From a virus, in IMG/VR virus record IMGVR_UViG_3300033146_001483, positions 1-38,958 of that record: a DNA stretch of 38,958 bases. One strand, written 5' to 3'. Below the pieces are notes generated by a model, which saw only the letters and a list, made by a program, of their open reading frames with translations, had not been told where the DNA came from and did no database searches. This document shows, in pieces, positions 7,820 to 16,350 of the stretch; positions within the stretch are counted from its first letter, which is position 1, and the number at the start of each line of letters is the position of its first letter. Position numbers and translations under genes: made by a program.

Positions 7820-9106
7820 ATGAAATTTAGAACATTTATGGACAGTAAGGTACTTACAATTGATGAGTACATCTCTCCATCGTCTTCTGATATTGAAATG
7901 GCTAGTGCATCTTACACTGGTAACAAAACAATTACATGGGCTAAGTTTATTTTAACTGATTCAAAGCCTAATGGAAATTATCAGAGGATTCCAGAAAGTG
8001 AATTTTCTTCACTTATTACATCTGGAGTAAACATGCCATTTAAAATGGCTGCTGGTAGAGTAAATGAAGGTCATGAAGATGCACTTCCTTTGGGGGTTAT
8101 TACCAATTTGGTACAGGAAGATGACACAGTGGTTGCATTAGCTGCCATGTGGGGGGAAGAAAGACCTGCTGATATTTCTTTACTTAAGGAAATGATGGCT
8201 GATGACGGTGCTATGGTGTCTTGGGAGTTATTTTACTCTGCGTCCAGTTTTAATGATGAAACTGGTGTAGAGACCCTTTATGGGACAACTCTTAAAGCAG
8301 CAACTATTGTAGGCAGACCTGCTTATGAAGGTAGAACACCTGTAATTGCATTATCAGCCAAACGAAAGAGCGGTAAGTGGAGTAAAAAGTATATTGATTC
8401 ATTACCTGACACTTCATTCCTTATTACAGGAATTAGAGATGGCTCTGGTGATGTGGTAAGGTTATACCCATTTGCAGACGTTGATGGTATTGTAAATGTG
8501 TCTAGGTTGAAAAAATCAATGAACGAATTGTCTGATTCAAATTTGCCTATGGGAGTTATCCGTGGTGCAATTAGTAAGGCGAGACGTTTACAAGAAACCA
8601 TAAACGATGCTAGTGCATCAATTGGTAATAATTTGGAGGATCGTACCTTGAAAACAGTAGAAGAACTTATGAAAGATGTAGAAATCCTTGAAGCTAAGGT
8701 GTCTGATTTAGAAAAAGAATTAGAAACTAAAGCATCAAGTGCTTCAAATGCAGAGGCAGAACTTGCTAACGCCACTGATGAGTTAGAATCGCTTCGTGCA
8801 TTCAAACAAGAAATTGAAGATATGGAAGCCAAACAGGAAAGATTAGCGTCTATTACAGCTCTATTTAGCGAAGCTGGAATTGAAAAAGATGATGAATACT
8901 TTGCAGAAAATTCTGAACTTTTGCTAGGTCTCGAACAACCAGCCCTTGAGTTTATGATACAAGAGTTGGCATCTTTCGCTTCCCAAGCCCCAGTAACTAA
9001 TGATGATGAGAATGTGGCAGCGTCTAAAATCCCAAACGTTTTGGCTAGAAATGATGGCAAGATTGATATTGATTCGTTGGCTGACGCCTTACGGAACAAC
9101 AAATAG
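7820..9106 (+). CDS. Prohead maturation protease with fused scaffold-like coiled coil
   Basis: 428 aa in three parts. Residues 1-175 look like a phage head protease: GRVNEGHEDALPLG carries the candidate catalytic His85, AMVSWELFY the candidate Ser134, then ATIVGRPAYEG. Residues about 190-265 (LPDTSFLI...RLYPFADVDG...RGAISKARRL) resemble the DUF6582-type module found in phage head proteins. Residues 275-350 are a strong coiled coil rich in E, K and A, as in scaffolds, followed by an acidic tail. No separate scaffold gene is seen, so the fusion probably supplies both functions and the coil is removed on maturation. AGGAG lies upstream of the ATG. Confidence 0.8.
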   Translation: MKFRTFMDSKVLTIDEYISPSSSDIEMASASYTGNKTITWAKFILTDSKPNGNYQRIPESEFSSLITSGVNMPFKMAAGRVNEGHEDALPLGVITNLVQEDDTVVALAAMWGEERPADISLLKEMMADDGAMVSWELFYSASSFNDETGVETLYGTTLKAATIVGRPAYEGRTPVIALSAKRKSGKWSKKYIDSLPDTSFLITGIRDGSGDVVRLYPFADVDGIVNVSRLKKSMNELSDSNLPMGVIRGAISKARRLQETINDASASIGNNLEDRTLKTVEELMKDVEILEAKVSDLEKELETKASSASNAEAELANATDELESLRAFKQEIEDMEAKQERLASITALFSEAGIEKDDEYFAENSELLLGLEQPALEFMIQELASFASQAPVTNDDENVAASKIPNVLARNDGKIDIDSLADALRNNK

Positions 9107-9125
9107 ATAGGAGATATAAAATATA

Positions 9126-9686
9126 ATGGAAATTAATGCTTTTGAAAATGTAATCGGTGTTGTTACTGTGGCTGATGTTGTTGAAGGACGTTTTGTCGTT
9201 CTTACTCCTCACAGTGAAAGCAGCGATTTTGGCAGTCAAGAAGACTTGCCTGGTGCTAAAATTCCTTCGACAGCCGATGAAGCAACTAAAGCACGTTACA
9301 TCATTACGTTTGCTGTTGATAATAGACCTCTTCCTTTGGTTGAGACTTATCCCAGTAATGATTTTGCTCTTCGTGGTGGATGGGATCAAGCTGCAAACAC
9401 GCCTTTTAGCGCAACTATGCATCTTAGTTATCCTGGTATGCACGATGGAGCGACTATTGCATCTGGTGTAAATGCTATTGCGTTTTCACAGGGTACTTTC
9501 ACTCTTCCTAGCGGCTGCTATGTGTACAGCTCTGACATTGTTAATGTTGGCGCTTCTCTCATTGTTGAGCACTCTGGTGCAGATGCTGGTAAAGTTAAAT
9601 ACTCTGCAACTAATGCAATTGGTACTAACTTTGAAACCGTTGGCTATGACGCTGACAAGAATACTTTGACAGTTAAATCTTTCTAG
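9126..9686 (+). CDS. Putative capsid decoration / head-stabilising protein
   Basis: 186-aa soluble, beta-rich protein placed between the head protease and the major capsid gene, where decoration proteins of HK97-like heads usually lie. It has many G, T, S, V and A residues and no membrane segment. It uses codons such as CTT, GCT and GGC more than its neighbours do, as the capsid gene also does, which suggests high expression. A good AGGAG precedes the ATG at 9126. No family motif is recognised beyond this context; a head-fibre or minor capsid protein is the alternative. Confidence 0.6.
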   Translation: MEINAFENVIGVVTVADVVEGRFVVLTPHSESSDFGSQEDLPGAKIPSTADEATKARYIITFAVDNRPLPLVETYPSNDFALRGGWDQAANTPFSATMHLSYPGMHDGATIASGVNAIAFSQGTFTLPSGCYVYSSDIVNVGASLIVEHSGADAGKVKYSATNAIGTNFETVGYDADKNTLTVKSF

Positions 9687-9710
9687 TATTTAGTGGAGGA
9701 TTATAAGAAA

Positions 9711-10610
9711 ATGGAAAATAAACAAAAGGAAGCCATTGCTTCTTTGATGAAGTCTGGTGATAAACAAGCTCTTGCAGAACTTATTGTAGAGTTTGCTGAC
9801 CCTACTCACATTGCAACCGATTTTGTGGGGTTGCTATTAAACACTCGCTCATTAAAACCTGGTGATGCGTTAGTAAAAAAGGTACGTAAGGGTGTAAAAG
9901 TTCGTACTCTAGTTCCAGGTGCAATGCACTTAGCTAGTGAGATTACAGTGTCTGATCGCATTAACTACATTCTTGACGGTGCTGACGTAAAAGTTACTGC
10001 TAACCAATGGGAATTGGAATCTGGAGAACTTGGTGAAGTGTCTAAAATTAAAACTGAAATGCTTCTCAGTTTGAAAGACTATTACTTGAATAAAGTATTT
10101 ACGGCACTTTCGACTGTTTGGACTGCTGTAAACACTCCTGATAACTTTACTGCTATTGGTGGTGCTGTTACTGCAACAGCTCTTGAAGATGCTATTAATC
10201 AGATCAATCAAACAACTGGTGGTGTAAAAGCAGTCATTGGTACTCGGGCAGCATTAACTCCGATTACTAAATTTGGTGGGTTCTGGACTGATGGTACTAA
10301 CGTAGCAAGTGTTCCTGAGAACATTAGTGAGATTATGCAAAATGGCTGGCTTGGTAAATATTATGGAGCTCCTATTTTGGCTATTGATCAGCAATATGAT
10401 AACCCTGAGGATTATAATGCCCTTATTCCTAGTAACAAGATTATTGTTATTGGTGAAAATGTTGGTGATTTTATCACCTATGGTGACGTTAAAACAAAAG
10501 AATGGTCTGACATGCGTCCGACTCCTCCTCAATGGTATCTTGAAATATATCAACAATTTGGTCTTATTATTGATAGAGCTATGGGAATTTATGTAATTGA
10601 AGTTGCATAG
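9711..10610 (+). CDS. Major capsid protein (HK97-like)
   Basis: 299 aa from the ATG at 9711; the GTG at 9693 would put the GGAGGA at 9695-9700 inside the gene, so I prefer 9711. The short helical N-terminus (KQKEAIASLMKSGDKQALAELI) is followed by a phage capsid-like core: LVPGAMHLASEI, ADVKVTANQWELESGELGEVSK, then two halves of alpha/beta sequence ending PQWYLEIYQQFGLIID. It sits after the protease and decoration genes and right before a strong terminator, as expected for the most abundant virion protein. Cleavage by the upstream protease is likely but the site is not evident. Confidence 0.85.
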   Translation: MENKQKEAIASLMKSGDKQALAELIVEFADPTHIATDFVGLLLNTRSLKPGDALVKKVRKGVKVRTLVPGAMHLASEITVSDRINYILDGADVKVTANQWELESGELGEVSKIKTEMLLSLKDYYLNKVFTALSTVWTAVNTPDNFTAIGGAVTATALEDAINQINQTTGGVKAVIGTRAALTPITKFGGFWTDGTNVASVPENISEIMQNGWLGKYYGAPILAIDQQYDNPEDYNALIPSNKIIVIGENVGDFITYGDVKTKEWSDMRPTPPQWYLEIYQQFGLIIDRAMGIYVIEVA

Positions 10611-10627
10611 TAGGTAAATAACTAACC

Positions 10628-10667
10628 AGGAGTGGGAGGAAATAAACGCCCTTCCACTCCTTTTTTT
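10628..10667 (+). terminator. Rho-independent terminator after the capsid gene
   Basis: AGGAGTGG at 10628-10635 pairs perfectly with CCACTCCT at 10654-10661, with further G-rich/C-rich pairing above, and is followed by seven T residues. It lies 17 bases past the capsid stop and would cap the head transcript. The following genes need read-through or their own promoter. Confidence 0.93.
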
Positions 10668-10701
10668 ATAAACAAATTATATAGCAATTAAGGAGATTTA
10701 A

Positions 10702-11202
10702 ATGAGCAATGCAGGAATGACTAACGCTACTAATGCAGTAATGCAAGGTGGAGAACCAATCAGAACTTATAAAAAAGCAATCTTAGGTAAGGTATTTATT
10801 AATGTTTGGAACTCTTTTGAAGAAAAACCTGAAGGAATGTTATTAGCTGGCAAAGAAAGTTCTGAAGATTCTATGTATGACATTTGGAATGAGAAGGAAT
10901 TGAGATTTTTTGAGTTGATGAACAAACGAACCTTAGAAACAGGTCATGTCATTGCGGTAGATCGTACCAAAATTGAGCCTGATGTAGTAAAGAAAGCTGA
11001 CTATACCGATGAAGAGTTAGAAAAAATATTGCGTGACAAGTATTTCACTCTACGTAGCTTTTTAAAGGACGTTGACTCTGTTCCAGTTGTATTTAGGCTT
11101 TTAACAATCGCCGAAAAGATTGATAAACCAGCAAAAACTATTGATTCTATTAAAGATAGGCTTGCAGAACTGCAGTCATTTGAGCCTAAAGTAGCGGAGT
11201 AA
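10702..11202 (+). CDS. Hypothetical virion-region protein, 166 aa
   Basis: First gene after the capsid terminator, with AAGGAG well placed before the ATG. The sequence is mixed alpha/beta and then strongly helical and charged from about residue 95 onward (YTDEELEKILRDKYFTLRSF). I do not recognise a family. The position between capsid and connector genes suggests a head completion or assembly role. Two basic/acidic helices near the end resemble protein-protein interaction helices, but nothing specific can be claimed. Confidence 0.6.
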   Translation: MSNAGMTNATNAVMQGGEPIRTYKKAILGKVFINVWNSFEEKPEGMLLAGKESSEDSMYDIWNEKELRFFELMNKRTLETGHVIAVDRTKIEPDVVKKADYTDEELEKILRDKYFTLRSFLKDVDSVPVVFRLLTIAEKIDKPAKTIDSIKDRLAELQSFEPKVAE

Positions 11203-11208
11203 TTACAA

Positions 11209-11682
11209 ATGGCAACGACCACACTTGATTATCTTATACCAGTTATTCGTATGAAGCTAGGTGATGATGACATAGCCACACAGAGATATGCAGATGAGTG
11301 GTTAGTTGCATCTATGTTAGTTTCAGTAAAAAGGCTAGAGAGATGGTGGGGCAGCAAGTACATTGCTGATTCAGCTTTTTTAACTGTAGAAAGAAATGAT
11401 GACTACACTAACTTTACGTTTGATGAACCACCTGTAATACAAAGATATGATGAATATATAATTGTGTTAATGGCATCAATAATTGTAAAAACAGGTAATT
11501 TTGAAAACATGTCTTGGGATCTTTCCAGATGGAAAGATGCTGAAATTTCAGTATCAAATATTGCCAGCGGTGATGCAAAAAAGTTTGGTATAGTTGAAGA
11601 TTTAAAAGAGCTGCATGAAATTCTTAAGCCACCGTTAAAAAGAACATTTCATGCAATAAGAAGTTCATTTCCAGAAGAATAG
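11209..11682 (+). CDS. Putative head-tail connector (adaptor) protein
   Basis: 157 aa. MATTTLDYLIPVIRMKLGDDD, followed by a helical bundle with RYADEWLVASMLVSVKRLERWW, resembles gp6/gp15-type adaptor proteins that bind the portal and extend the DNA channel. DEYIIVLMASIIVKTGNFENMSWD fits a second helical pair. Its place just after head genes and before neck genes supports this. The match is by pattern and position only; family assignment would need profile comparison. Confidence 0.62.
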   Translation: MATTTLDYLIPVIRMKLGDDDIATQRYADEWLVASMLVSVKRLERWWGSKYIADSAFLTVERNDDYTNFTFDEPPVIQRYDEYIIVLMASIIVKTGNFENMSWDLSRWKDAEISVSNIASGDAKKFGIVEDLKELHEILKPPLKRTFHAIRSSFPEE

Positions 11683-11696
11683 TAAAGGAGAAAATT

Positions 11697-12893
11697 ATGA
11701 GTAAAGAGAGAATTTTATGGGTGTCAGATTTAGGAGTAACAACTGGTTTTGCTAGAGTTTCACATAGTATAATTAAAAACATAAAAGATAAATATAATAT
11801 TGACGGGTTTGGAATTAATTATAAGGGTATGCCACATAAAATTGGGATTGATATTTATCCAGCTAGTGCTAATAGTATGAGGGATCCTATGGGTTTCTCA
11901 AGAATAGGTGAGATGGCTTTATCTGGAAGATATGATATGATATTTATTTTGCAAGATGTGTGGGTAATTTCAAAGTATCTAGAGGAAATAAAAGCCAGAG
12001 CAGCAAAATTAAATGTTGAAATACCTAAAATTGTTTTATACTTTCCTGTTGATGCCGAAGAGCATTTACCAGAATGGTATAAAGATTTTGATATTGTATC
12101 ACAGGCAGTAGTATATAATAAATTTGGGAGGGTAGTTGCATCTAAAGCATCTCCAGATGTTAATTTTAAAATCATACCTCATGGAGTGGACACTACTATA
12201 TTTAGAAAGACATTTGCTAATAGAAAAGAAGCTAAAAAAATAATTTATGGTGATAGTGGATTCAATAAAGATTTTCTAGTTCTAAATGTAAATAGAAATC
12301 AACCTAGAAAACGATTAGACATCACTCTTAGGGGATTTAAGTTATTTTCAGATGGTAAGGATGATGTGGGTTTGTATATGCACTGTGGAGTTGTAGATGC
12401 GTCCATTGATGTAGCAAAATTGGCGATGAGAATTGGTCTATTGCATGATGATGGCAAAGATAATAAGATGATTCTTACTAATTTGAATGCAGGTCCGCAA
12501 AATGTTCCAGATGAGGCACTGAATTTATATTATAATGCCGCAGATGTCGGAATTAATACAAGTCTTGGCGAGGGATGGGGACTTGGTGCTGTTGAGCACG
12601 CTGCTACTGGGGCATATCAAATTGTTCCTAATAGTAGTGCATGTAAAGAATTATTTGATGGTATAGGAACTCTTATTCCCATAGTAGCTGATTATACCTT
12701 TGATGGGATTATGACAGTAGGGAAATTGGTATCACCAGAGGGAGTTGCCGCAGCCCTTGAGGATTCTTATCAGAAATTTAAGGCAGGAAAACTTAATGGT
12801 GATCTTGGCATGAAAAAATTTACGTCTGATAAGTATAGTTGGAAGACTATTTCTGAAACATGGAGTGAATTGTTTAACGAGGTAATGAAGTAA
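11697..12893 (+). CDS. Glycosyltransferase family 4-like protein inside the structural operon
   Basis: 398-aa GT-B enzyme. RILWVSDLGVTTGFARVSHS starts the N-terminal Rossmann half. The C-terminal half has IIPHGVDTTIFR near 159-170, LVLNVNRNQPRKRLD near 194-208 (donor phosphate binding) and NTSLGEGWGLGAVEHA near 287-302, which supplies the GT4 E-x7-E pair (E292, E300) that binds the nucleotide sugar. TAAAGGAG precedes the ATG. It lies between connector and neck genes, so it is made late together with virion proteins, and modification of a capsid or tail protein is a reasonable inference. The acceptor is unknown. It is not close to the GT2 pair near the left end. Confidence 0.88.
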   Translation: MSKERILWVSDLGVTTGFARVSHSIIKNIKDKYNIDGFGINYKGMPHKIGIDIYPASANSMRDPMGFSRIGEMALSGRYDMIFILQDVWVISKYLEEIKARAAKLNVEIPKIVLYFPVDAEEHLPEWYKDFDIVSQAVVYNKFGRVVASKASPDVNFKIIPHGVDTTIFRKTFANRKEAKKIIYGDSGFNKDFLVLNVNRNQPRKRLDITLRGFKLFSDGKDDVGLYMHCGVVDASIDVAKLAMRIGLLHDDGKDNKMILTNLNAGPQNVPDEALNLYYNAADVGINTSLGEGWGLGAVEHAATGAYQIVPNSSACKELFDGIGTLIPIVADYTFDGIMTVGKLVSPEGVAAALEDSYQKFKAGKLNGDLGMKKFTSDKYSWKTISETWSELFNEVMK

Positions 12894-13343
12894 ATGAGTA
12901 TTAATTTCCCATCAGGAACTCCAGCAATCATAGACGAAATTATAAACGCAGACGGAAGAGATGTTGAATTCTTTGTTACTACATCTCTATCTGGGTGCAG
13001 TGATTGTGGTATTAATCCTATAACGCAGGAACCATTAAATCCGTTTTGCACCACATGTTCTGGTTTATATTGGATACCTACATATAGTGGGTATGTTAAA
13101 ACATGCCATGTTACTTGGAAGGACGCAGATGATATGCAATGGAGTACTGGTGGGAAACTTTATGTTGGGGATGCAAAGGTAAAGATGATATATAGCCAAG
13201 AAAATTATATTATAGCAACCACTGCCGATTATCTTTTGATAGATGATCATAAAATGACTATAAATAAAATAACACTTCTTGGAGTTCCTTCAGTGAATCG
13301 AATTTTAATGCATGTGGAGGAAGAGGAGAATACTGATGAGTAA
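12894..13343 (+). CDS. Putative neck / head-closure protein with four-cysteine motif
   Basis: 149 aa, starting at the ATG one base after the GT4 stop. A GCSDCGI...PFCTTCSGLYW segment near residues 34-60 gives a CxxC...CxxC zinc-binding pattern. The rest is beta-rich (TGGKLYVGDAKVKMIYS, MTINKITLLGV). Beta-rich stopper proteins lie at this place in siphovirus operons, and a zinc-stabilised version is plausible. I do not recognise a named family. It overlaps the next gene by 8 bases at ATGAGTAA. Confidence 0.55.
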   Translation: MSINFPSGTPAIIDEIINADGRDVEFFVTTSLSGCSDCGINPITQEPLNPFCTTCSGLYWIPTYSGYVKTCHVTWKDADDMQWSTGGKLYVGDAKVKMIYSQENYIIATTADYLLIDDHKMTINKITLLGVPSVNRILMHVEEEENTDE

Positions 13344-13563
13344 TATGATAGTTCAAGAAGTAAATGTTCTTGACATTGTGAAAGATGTCGGAAAAAAGAA
13401 TAAAAGACTACAAGCAGCATTGCTTAGTGAGATTGAAAAATATATGGAATCAGGCACTTCGGATTTTCAGCAGTTACGAAAATTTGTACTTGATGAAACA
13501 AATGGCTATACTAGGGATATTATAAATGATGTATTTGGTAATGTTGAATACCTATTGAGGTGA
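13336..13563 (+). CDS. Hypothetical small protein, 75 aa
   Basis: The start is ATG 13336 because GGAGG and GAGGAG precede it and the overlap with the previous stop is ATGAGTAA; the earlier in-frame ATG at 13312 would place these ribosome sites inside the gene. The product is a short, mostly helical, charged protein (DVGKKNKRLQAALLSEIEKYM) without cysteine or membrane segment. It sits in the neck gene run and is probably a minor assembly protein. No family is recognised. Confidence 0.6.
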   Translation: MSNMIVQEVNVLDIVKDVGKKNKRLQAALLSEIEKYMESGTSDFQQLRKFVLDETNGYTRDIINDVFGNVEYLLR

Positions 13564-13566
13564 TAT

Positions 13567-14580
13567 ATGTTTGAGGATTTAGTTCAAGATCTTATTTTGA
13601 ATTCTGAGTCCCTATCTAGCTACTTACAGAGAATGTATGATTCAGACATAGCTATAACTGAGATACGTAATGACATATTAGATGCAAAATATGACATACT
13701 CACAGAAAAAAATAAAACTAAATCTAGTTACCTTAGGAAAATAAGAAAATCAGTACTTAGTAGTATTGATATGCAGGGTATTTTAGCTGAAAAAATAAAA
13801 GAAGCTGCTACTACAAGCATTGAGTACGGTAATTATGAGTTATTTATAAATAAACTGCTAATGGCAGCTAGAAGTGATAATAATTTTATTATCACACCTA
13901 ATGGTACTGGGTTTAATACTAAATTAAATGTTATAACTGATATGGATTCTACGGCAGGAACTCTTGGTGAGTATGCAGTAGGGGTGGAATCATATAGAAA
14001 TGAATTAGGTACTACCAGTAATCCAAGACGAGGTTCTGCTGTCTGGAAATATCGAGTTTATGGCAATGCTAATCAAACTAGGTATGAAAAAACAATAGAA
14101 GAGCGTGTATCACGATCAGGTAGCATTGCACCATTTTGGAGACTATTTGACGAAGGGTCAATGCTATTTATGACATCAGCTTACGGAGGCACACCATTCC
14201 CAAATGAAAAAGGAGCTGATTTTACTGGAAATACGTCAAAGGCAATACAAGAAGAATTTAAAAATAGTATGAAAAACGAGCAAGAATTTGTAGACTCAAT
14301 AAAAACAAAAGTAGTCAGCCTTGAAAAAAAAATACAGTTACTTAAGGTCGAGATAGACAAAAGAGTGTTAGATATAACATCAAAAATAAATACTGGGGAA
14401 GTGCAAAACGTAGTAAACTCTTACGGAAATGATTTAGATAGAGATAAACTTATTAAATTATTAGACAGTATAATTACTGGAAGAGAAATAAGAACACAGT
14501 CACAGGGAAGAGTTCAGCTAGGTAAAAAAGGTAAAGATGTTCGTAAGAAATTAGAATCATTTATAGGAGCAGTACAGTAA
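13567..14580 (+). CDS. Hypothetical neck/tail-region protein with coiled coil, 337 aa
   Basis: Residues 1-85 are helical and charged. Residues about 90-210 form a mixed globular part with YKNSN-like polar loops, WKYRVYGNANQTRYEKTIEER and IAPFWRLFDEGSMLFM. Residues 225-275 form a heptad-rich coil (FVDSIKTKVVSLEKKIQLLKV). The WR.FDEG segment resembles what is seen in some tail-completion proteins of the HK97 gp10 kind, where a conserved aromatic arginine motif occurs, but the protein is much longer. TGAGG precedes the start, and the stop overlaps the next ATG by one base. Function is unassigned; neck or tail completion is inferred from order. Confidence 0.55.
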   Translation: MFEDLVQDLILNSESLSSYLQRMYDSDIAITEIRNDILDAKYDILTEKNKTKSSYLRKIRKSVLSSIDMQGILAEKIKEAATTSIEYGNYELFINKLLMAARSDNNFIITPNGTGFNTKLNVITDMDSTAGTLGEYAVGVESYRNELGTTSNPRRGSAVWKYRVYGNANQTRYEKTIEERVSRSGSIAPFWRLFDEGSMLFMTSAYGGTPFPNEKGADFTGNTSKAIQEEFKNSMKNEQEFVDSIKTKVVSLEKKIQLLKVEIDKRVLDITSKINTGEVQNVVNSYGNDLDRDKLIKLLDSIITGREIRTQSQGRVQLGKKGKDVRKKLESFIGAVQ

Positions 14581-15038
14581 TGACAGATATGACGATTTAT
14601 GCTTTAGAAGACACTAGTGTATTGGCTTTTGTAGTAGAGTTGTTCAGTGATACTCCTTTTGTTAGTGTGGTAGAGGAATATCCTGACAGTGATTTAAATA
14701 TACCTACAATATCAGTGGAACAAGGCATTTCTGATTTTAATCAGTATGAGTTGGGTAATAGAGGTCAAATAAGGAATAGACAGTACATTATAAATGTATT
14801 TGCATCTAGTGTAGCTATGAGGAATGAATTTGCTTATAGAATTGCAGATGCGTTAAAAAACAAGATTCCAGTGTATAATTATAATGAAGGGTTCCCACCA
14901 GACGTTACTCCGTCTCTTGTAGAACGCTTGGATGTAAAAACACAGAGAATTCAACCGATCCCTTTAGATACGGATCTACTAGAAAAATTATATTACCGTA
15001 CTATGATAAAATTTATAGCTACGAATGATAGAGATTAG
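14580..15038 (+). CDS. Putative tail terminator / completion protein
   Basis: 152 aa with alternating strands and one long helix. ALEDTSVLAFVVELFSD, then NIPTISVEQGISDFNQYELGNRG, QYIINVFASSVAMRNEFAYRIAD and a final strand IKFIATNDRD fit the small alpha/beta fold of tail terminator proteins (lambda gpU-like). It is encoded immediately before the tail tube gene, the usual terminator place. The call is on length, fold pattern and position, without a motif of proven function. Confidence 0.62.
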   Translation: MTDMTIYALEDTSVLAFVVELFSDTPFVSVVEEYPDSDLNIPTISVEQGISDFNQYELGNRGQIRNRQYIINVFASSVAMRNEFAYRIADALKNKIPVYNYNEGFPPDVTPSLVERLDVKTQRIQPIPLDTDLLEKLYYRTMIKFIATNDRD

Positions 15039-15049
15039 GAGAAAAATAA

Positions 15050-16246
15050 ATGGCGAGAATTGCAATACCTTCAAAAGAACTTCAATTACATTTAATTGGA
15101 CCTAGAGGCAGTTATAAAGCTGCGAGAGTTCAAAAATTCACAATTGGAACCGATATTCCTACTGAGACAAAGGACGAAATCGGTAATTCACAGCATATCG
15201 GAGATTCTAAGGATGCTCCTAATGTTACACTATCATTTTCAGTGTTTGATGTGGGCATTAAAGTATTTGCCACACTTACTGGCACTGATATGAATTCTTA
15301 CCCAGCAGCAGGAGTAGATATTCAAAATTTAGGTGAAGTGGATGTGGCTGCATTAGTAAAAGACCCTGATGTGGCTGATTATATTAAATCAATTCATGCT
15401 GGAAAACTTCAAATCCGTGATTTTACTTATAGTTATTCTGTAGATGGTGATTCTACAGAGGATTACACAGGTATTGGTACATCACGGCGTTATCTTAAAT
15501 ACGAAGCAGTAACTGAATTGTTCACTACAGGTACTACATCATTTACACTTTCTAATACTCCAGTAGTCCCTAGTGGTGGGTCTACTGCAGATTCGGTTTA
15601 TTCGGTCATTTTGGACGGTGTTTATCTTACGAAAGTAGCATCTGCCCCAGCAACTGGTGAGTATTCAGTTTCAGGTAGTACAGTTACTACTGGAGACACT
15701 AGAGTTGCTAGATGTGTTATAGTTTATCACGCAAACGTTGCATCATTAGATTGGGTAGATGTAAGTGATTCTAGTATGCCTATCACAGTTCGTGGTAAGG
15801 ATGTAAATGTTACAATTGGTTCTAATAGTATTTCTAGAATACAATCTGTCACTATTAATGGTAATTTGAACGTATCTCCTGTGAAAGAGCTTGGAAATAG
15901 GGAAATTGTTGGCTACCAACGTCAAGTCCCCACAGTTGACGGTACTATTACAGTACTCGATACTGACACAAATTTGATTTCGTTGTTTGCTACTGGTGTT
16001 ATGGGTAGTGGTGTTGAATGGAAACCTGGAGAAGGGTGTGCAAGTTCTACTTTAGATCTTAAAATAGAGCTTAGAGACCCATGTGATATTTCGTCACCTT
16101 ACGAGGTAAAGAAGACTGTTTATTTGTCTGAAATTTCCTTAACGGGCGACAGTTACACATCTAACGTGAATGATAATGCGTCTGTTACCTATAATTTTAA
16201 GAGTTCTAATGCTGAATGCATAATTTATAGTGGAGCAATGTCTTAG
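15050..16246 (+). CDS. Major tail tube protein
   Basis: 398 aa, AGGAG before the ATG, placed between the terminator-like gene and the tail chaperone pair. It is beta-rich with many T, S, V and G residues and contains repeated strand patterns (VTLSFSVFDVGIKVFATLTG; DVNVTIGSNSISRIQSVTIN). The middle (about 150-225) looks like an inserted Ig-like beta domain, which would make the protein longer than simple tube proteins. No contractile sheath gene follows, so a non-contractile tail is likely. A terminator directly downstream is consistent with high-level expression. Confidence 0.75.
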   Translation: MARIAIPSKELQLHLIGPRGSYKAARVQKFTIGTDIPTETKDEIGNSQHIGDSKDAPNVTLSFSVFDVGIKVFATLTGTDMNSYPAAGVDIQNLGEVDVAALVKDPDVADYIKSIHAGKLQIRDFTYSYSVDGDSTEDYTGIGTSRRYLKYEAVTELFTTGTTSFTLSNTPVVPSGGSTADSVYSVILDGVYLTKVASAPATGEYSVSGSTVTTGDTRVARCVIVYHANVASLDWVDVSDSSMPITVRGKDVNVTIGSNSISRIQSVTINGNLNVSPVKELGNREIVGYQRQVPTVDGTITVLDTDTNLISLFATGVMGSGVEWKPGEGCASSTLDLKIELRDPCDISSPYEVKKTVYLSEISLTGDSYTSNVNDNASVTYNFKSSNAECIIYSGAMS

Positions 16247-16287
16247 TCGTATAGTTAGTCAGTAAAACTACAATCTAAGGAGAAATA

Positions 16288-16335
16288 AAAGGACCGTAGT
16301 ATATATTTTTTGATGTATATTATGGTCCTTTTTTT
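16288..16335 (+). terminator. Rho-independent terminator after the tail tube gene
   Basis: AAAGGACC at 16288-16295 pairs with GGTCCTTT at 16324-16331, and the stem continues with G-U and A-U pairs up to about 18 base pairs. A run of T residues follows (16329-16335). It separates the tail tube gene from the chaperone and tape measure genes. Confidence 0.88.
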
Positions 16336-16350
16336 ATATATAGGAGAAAG

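Noticed and set aside
8323-9102. Minus-strand 259-codon serine-rich frame
   Set aside because: Shadow of the scaffold coiled coil of the protease gene; low-complexity, no ribosome site, opposite to all neighbours.
9157-9669. Leucine-rich + strand frames inside the decoration gene
   Set aside because: Alternate-frame readings of a coding sequence with T-rich third positions; no start signals.
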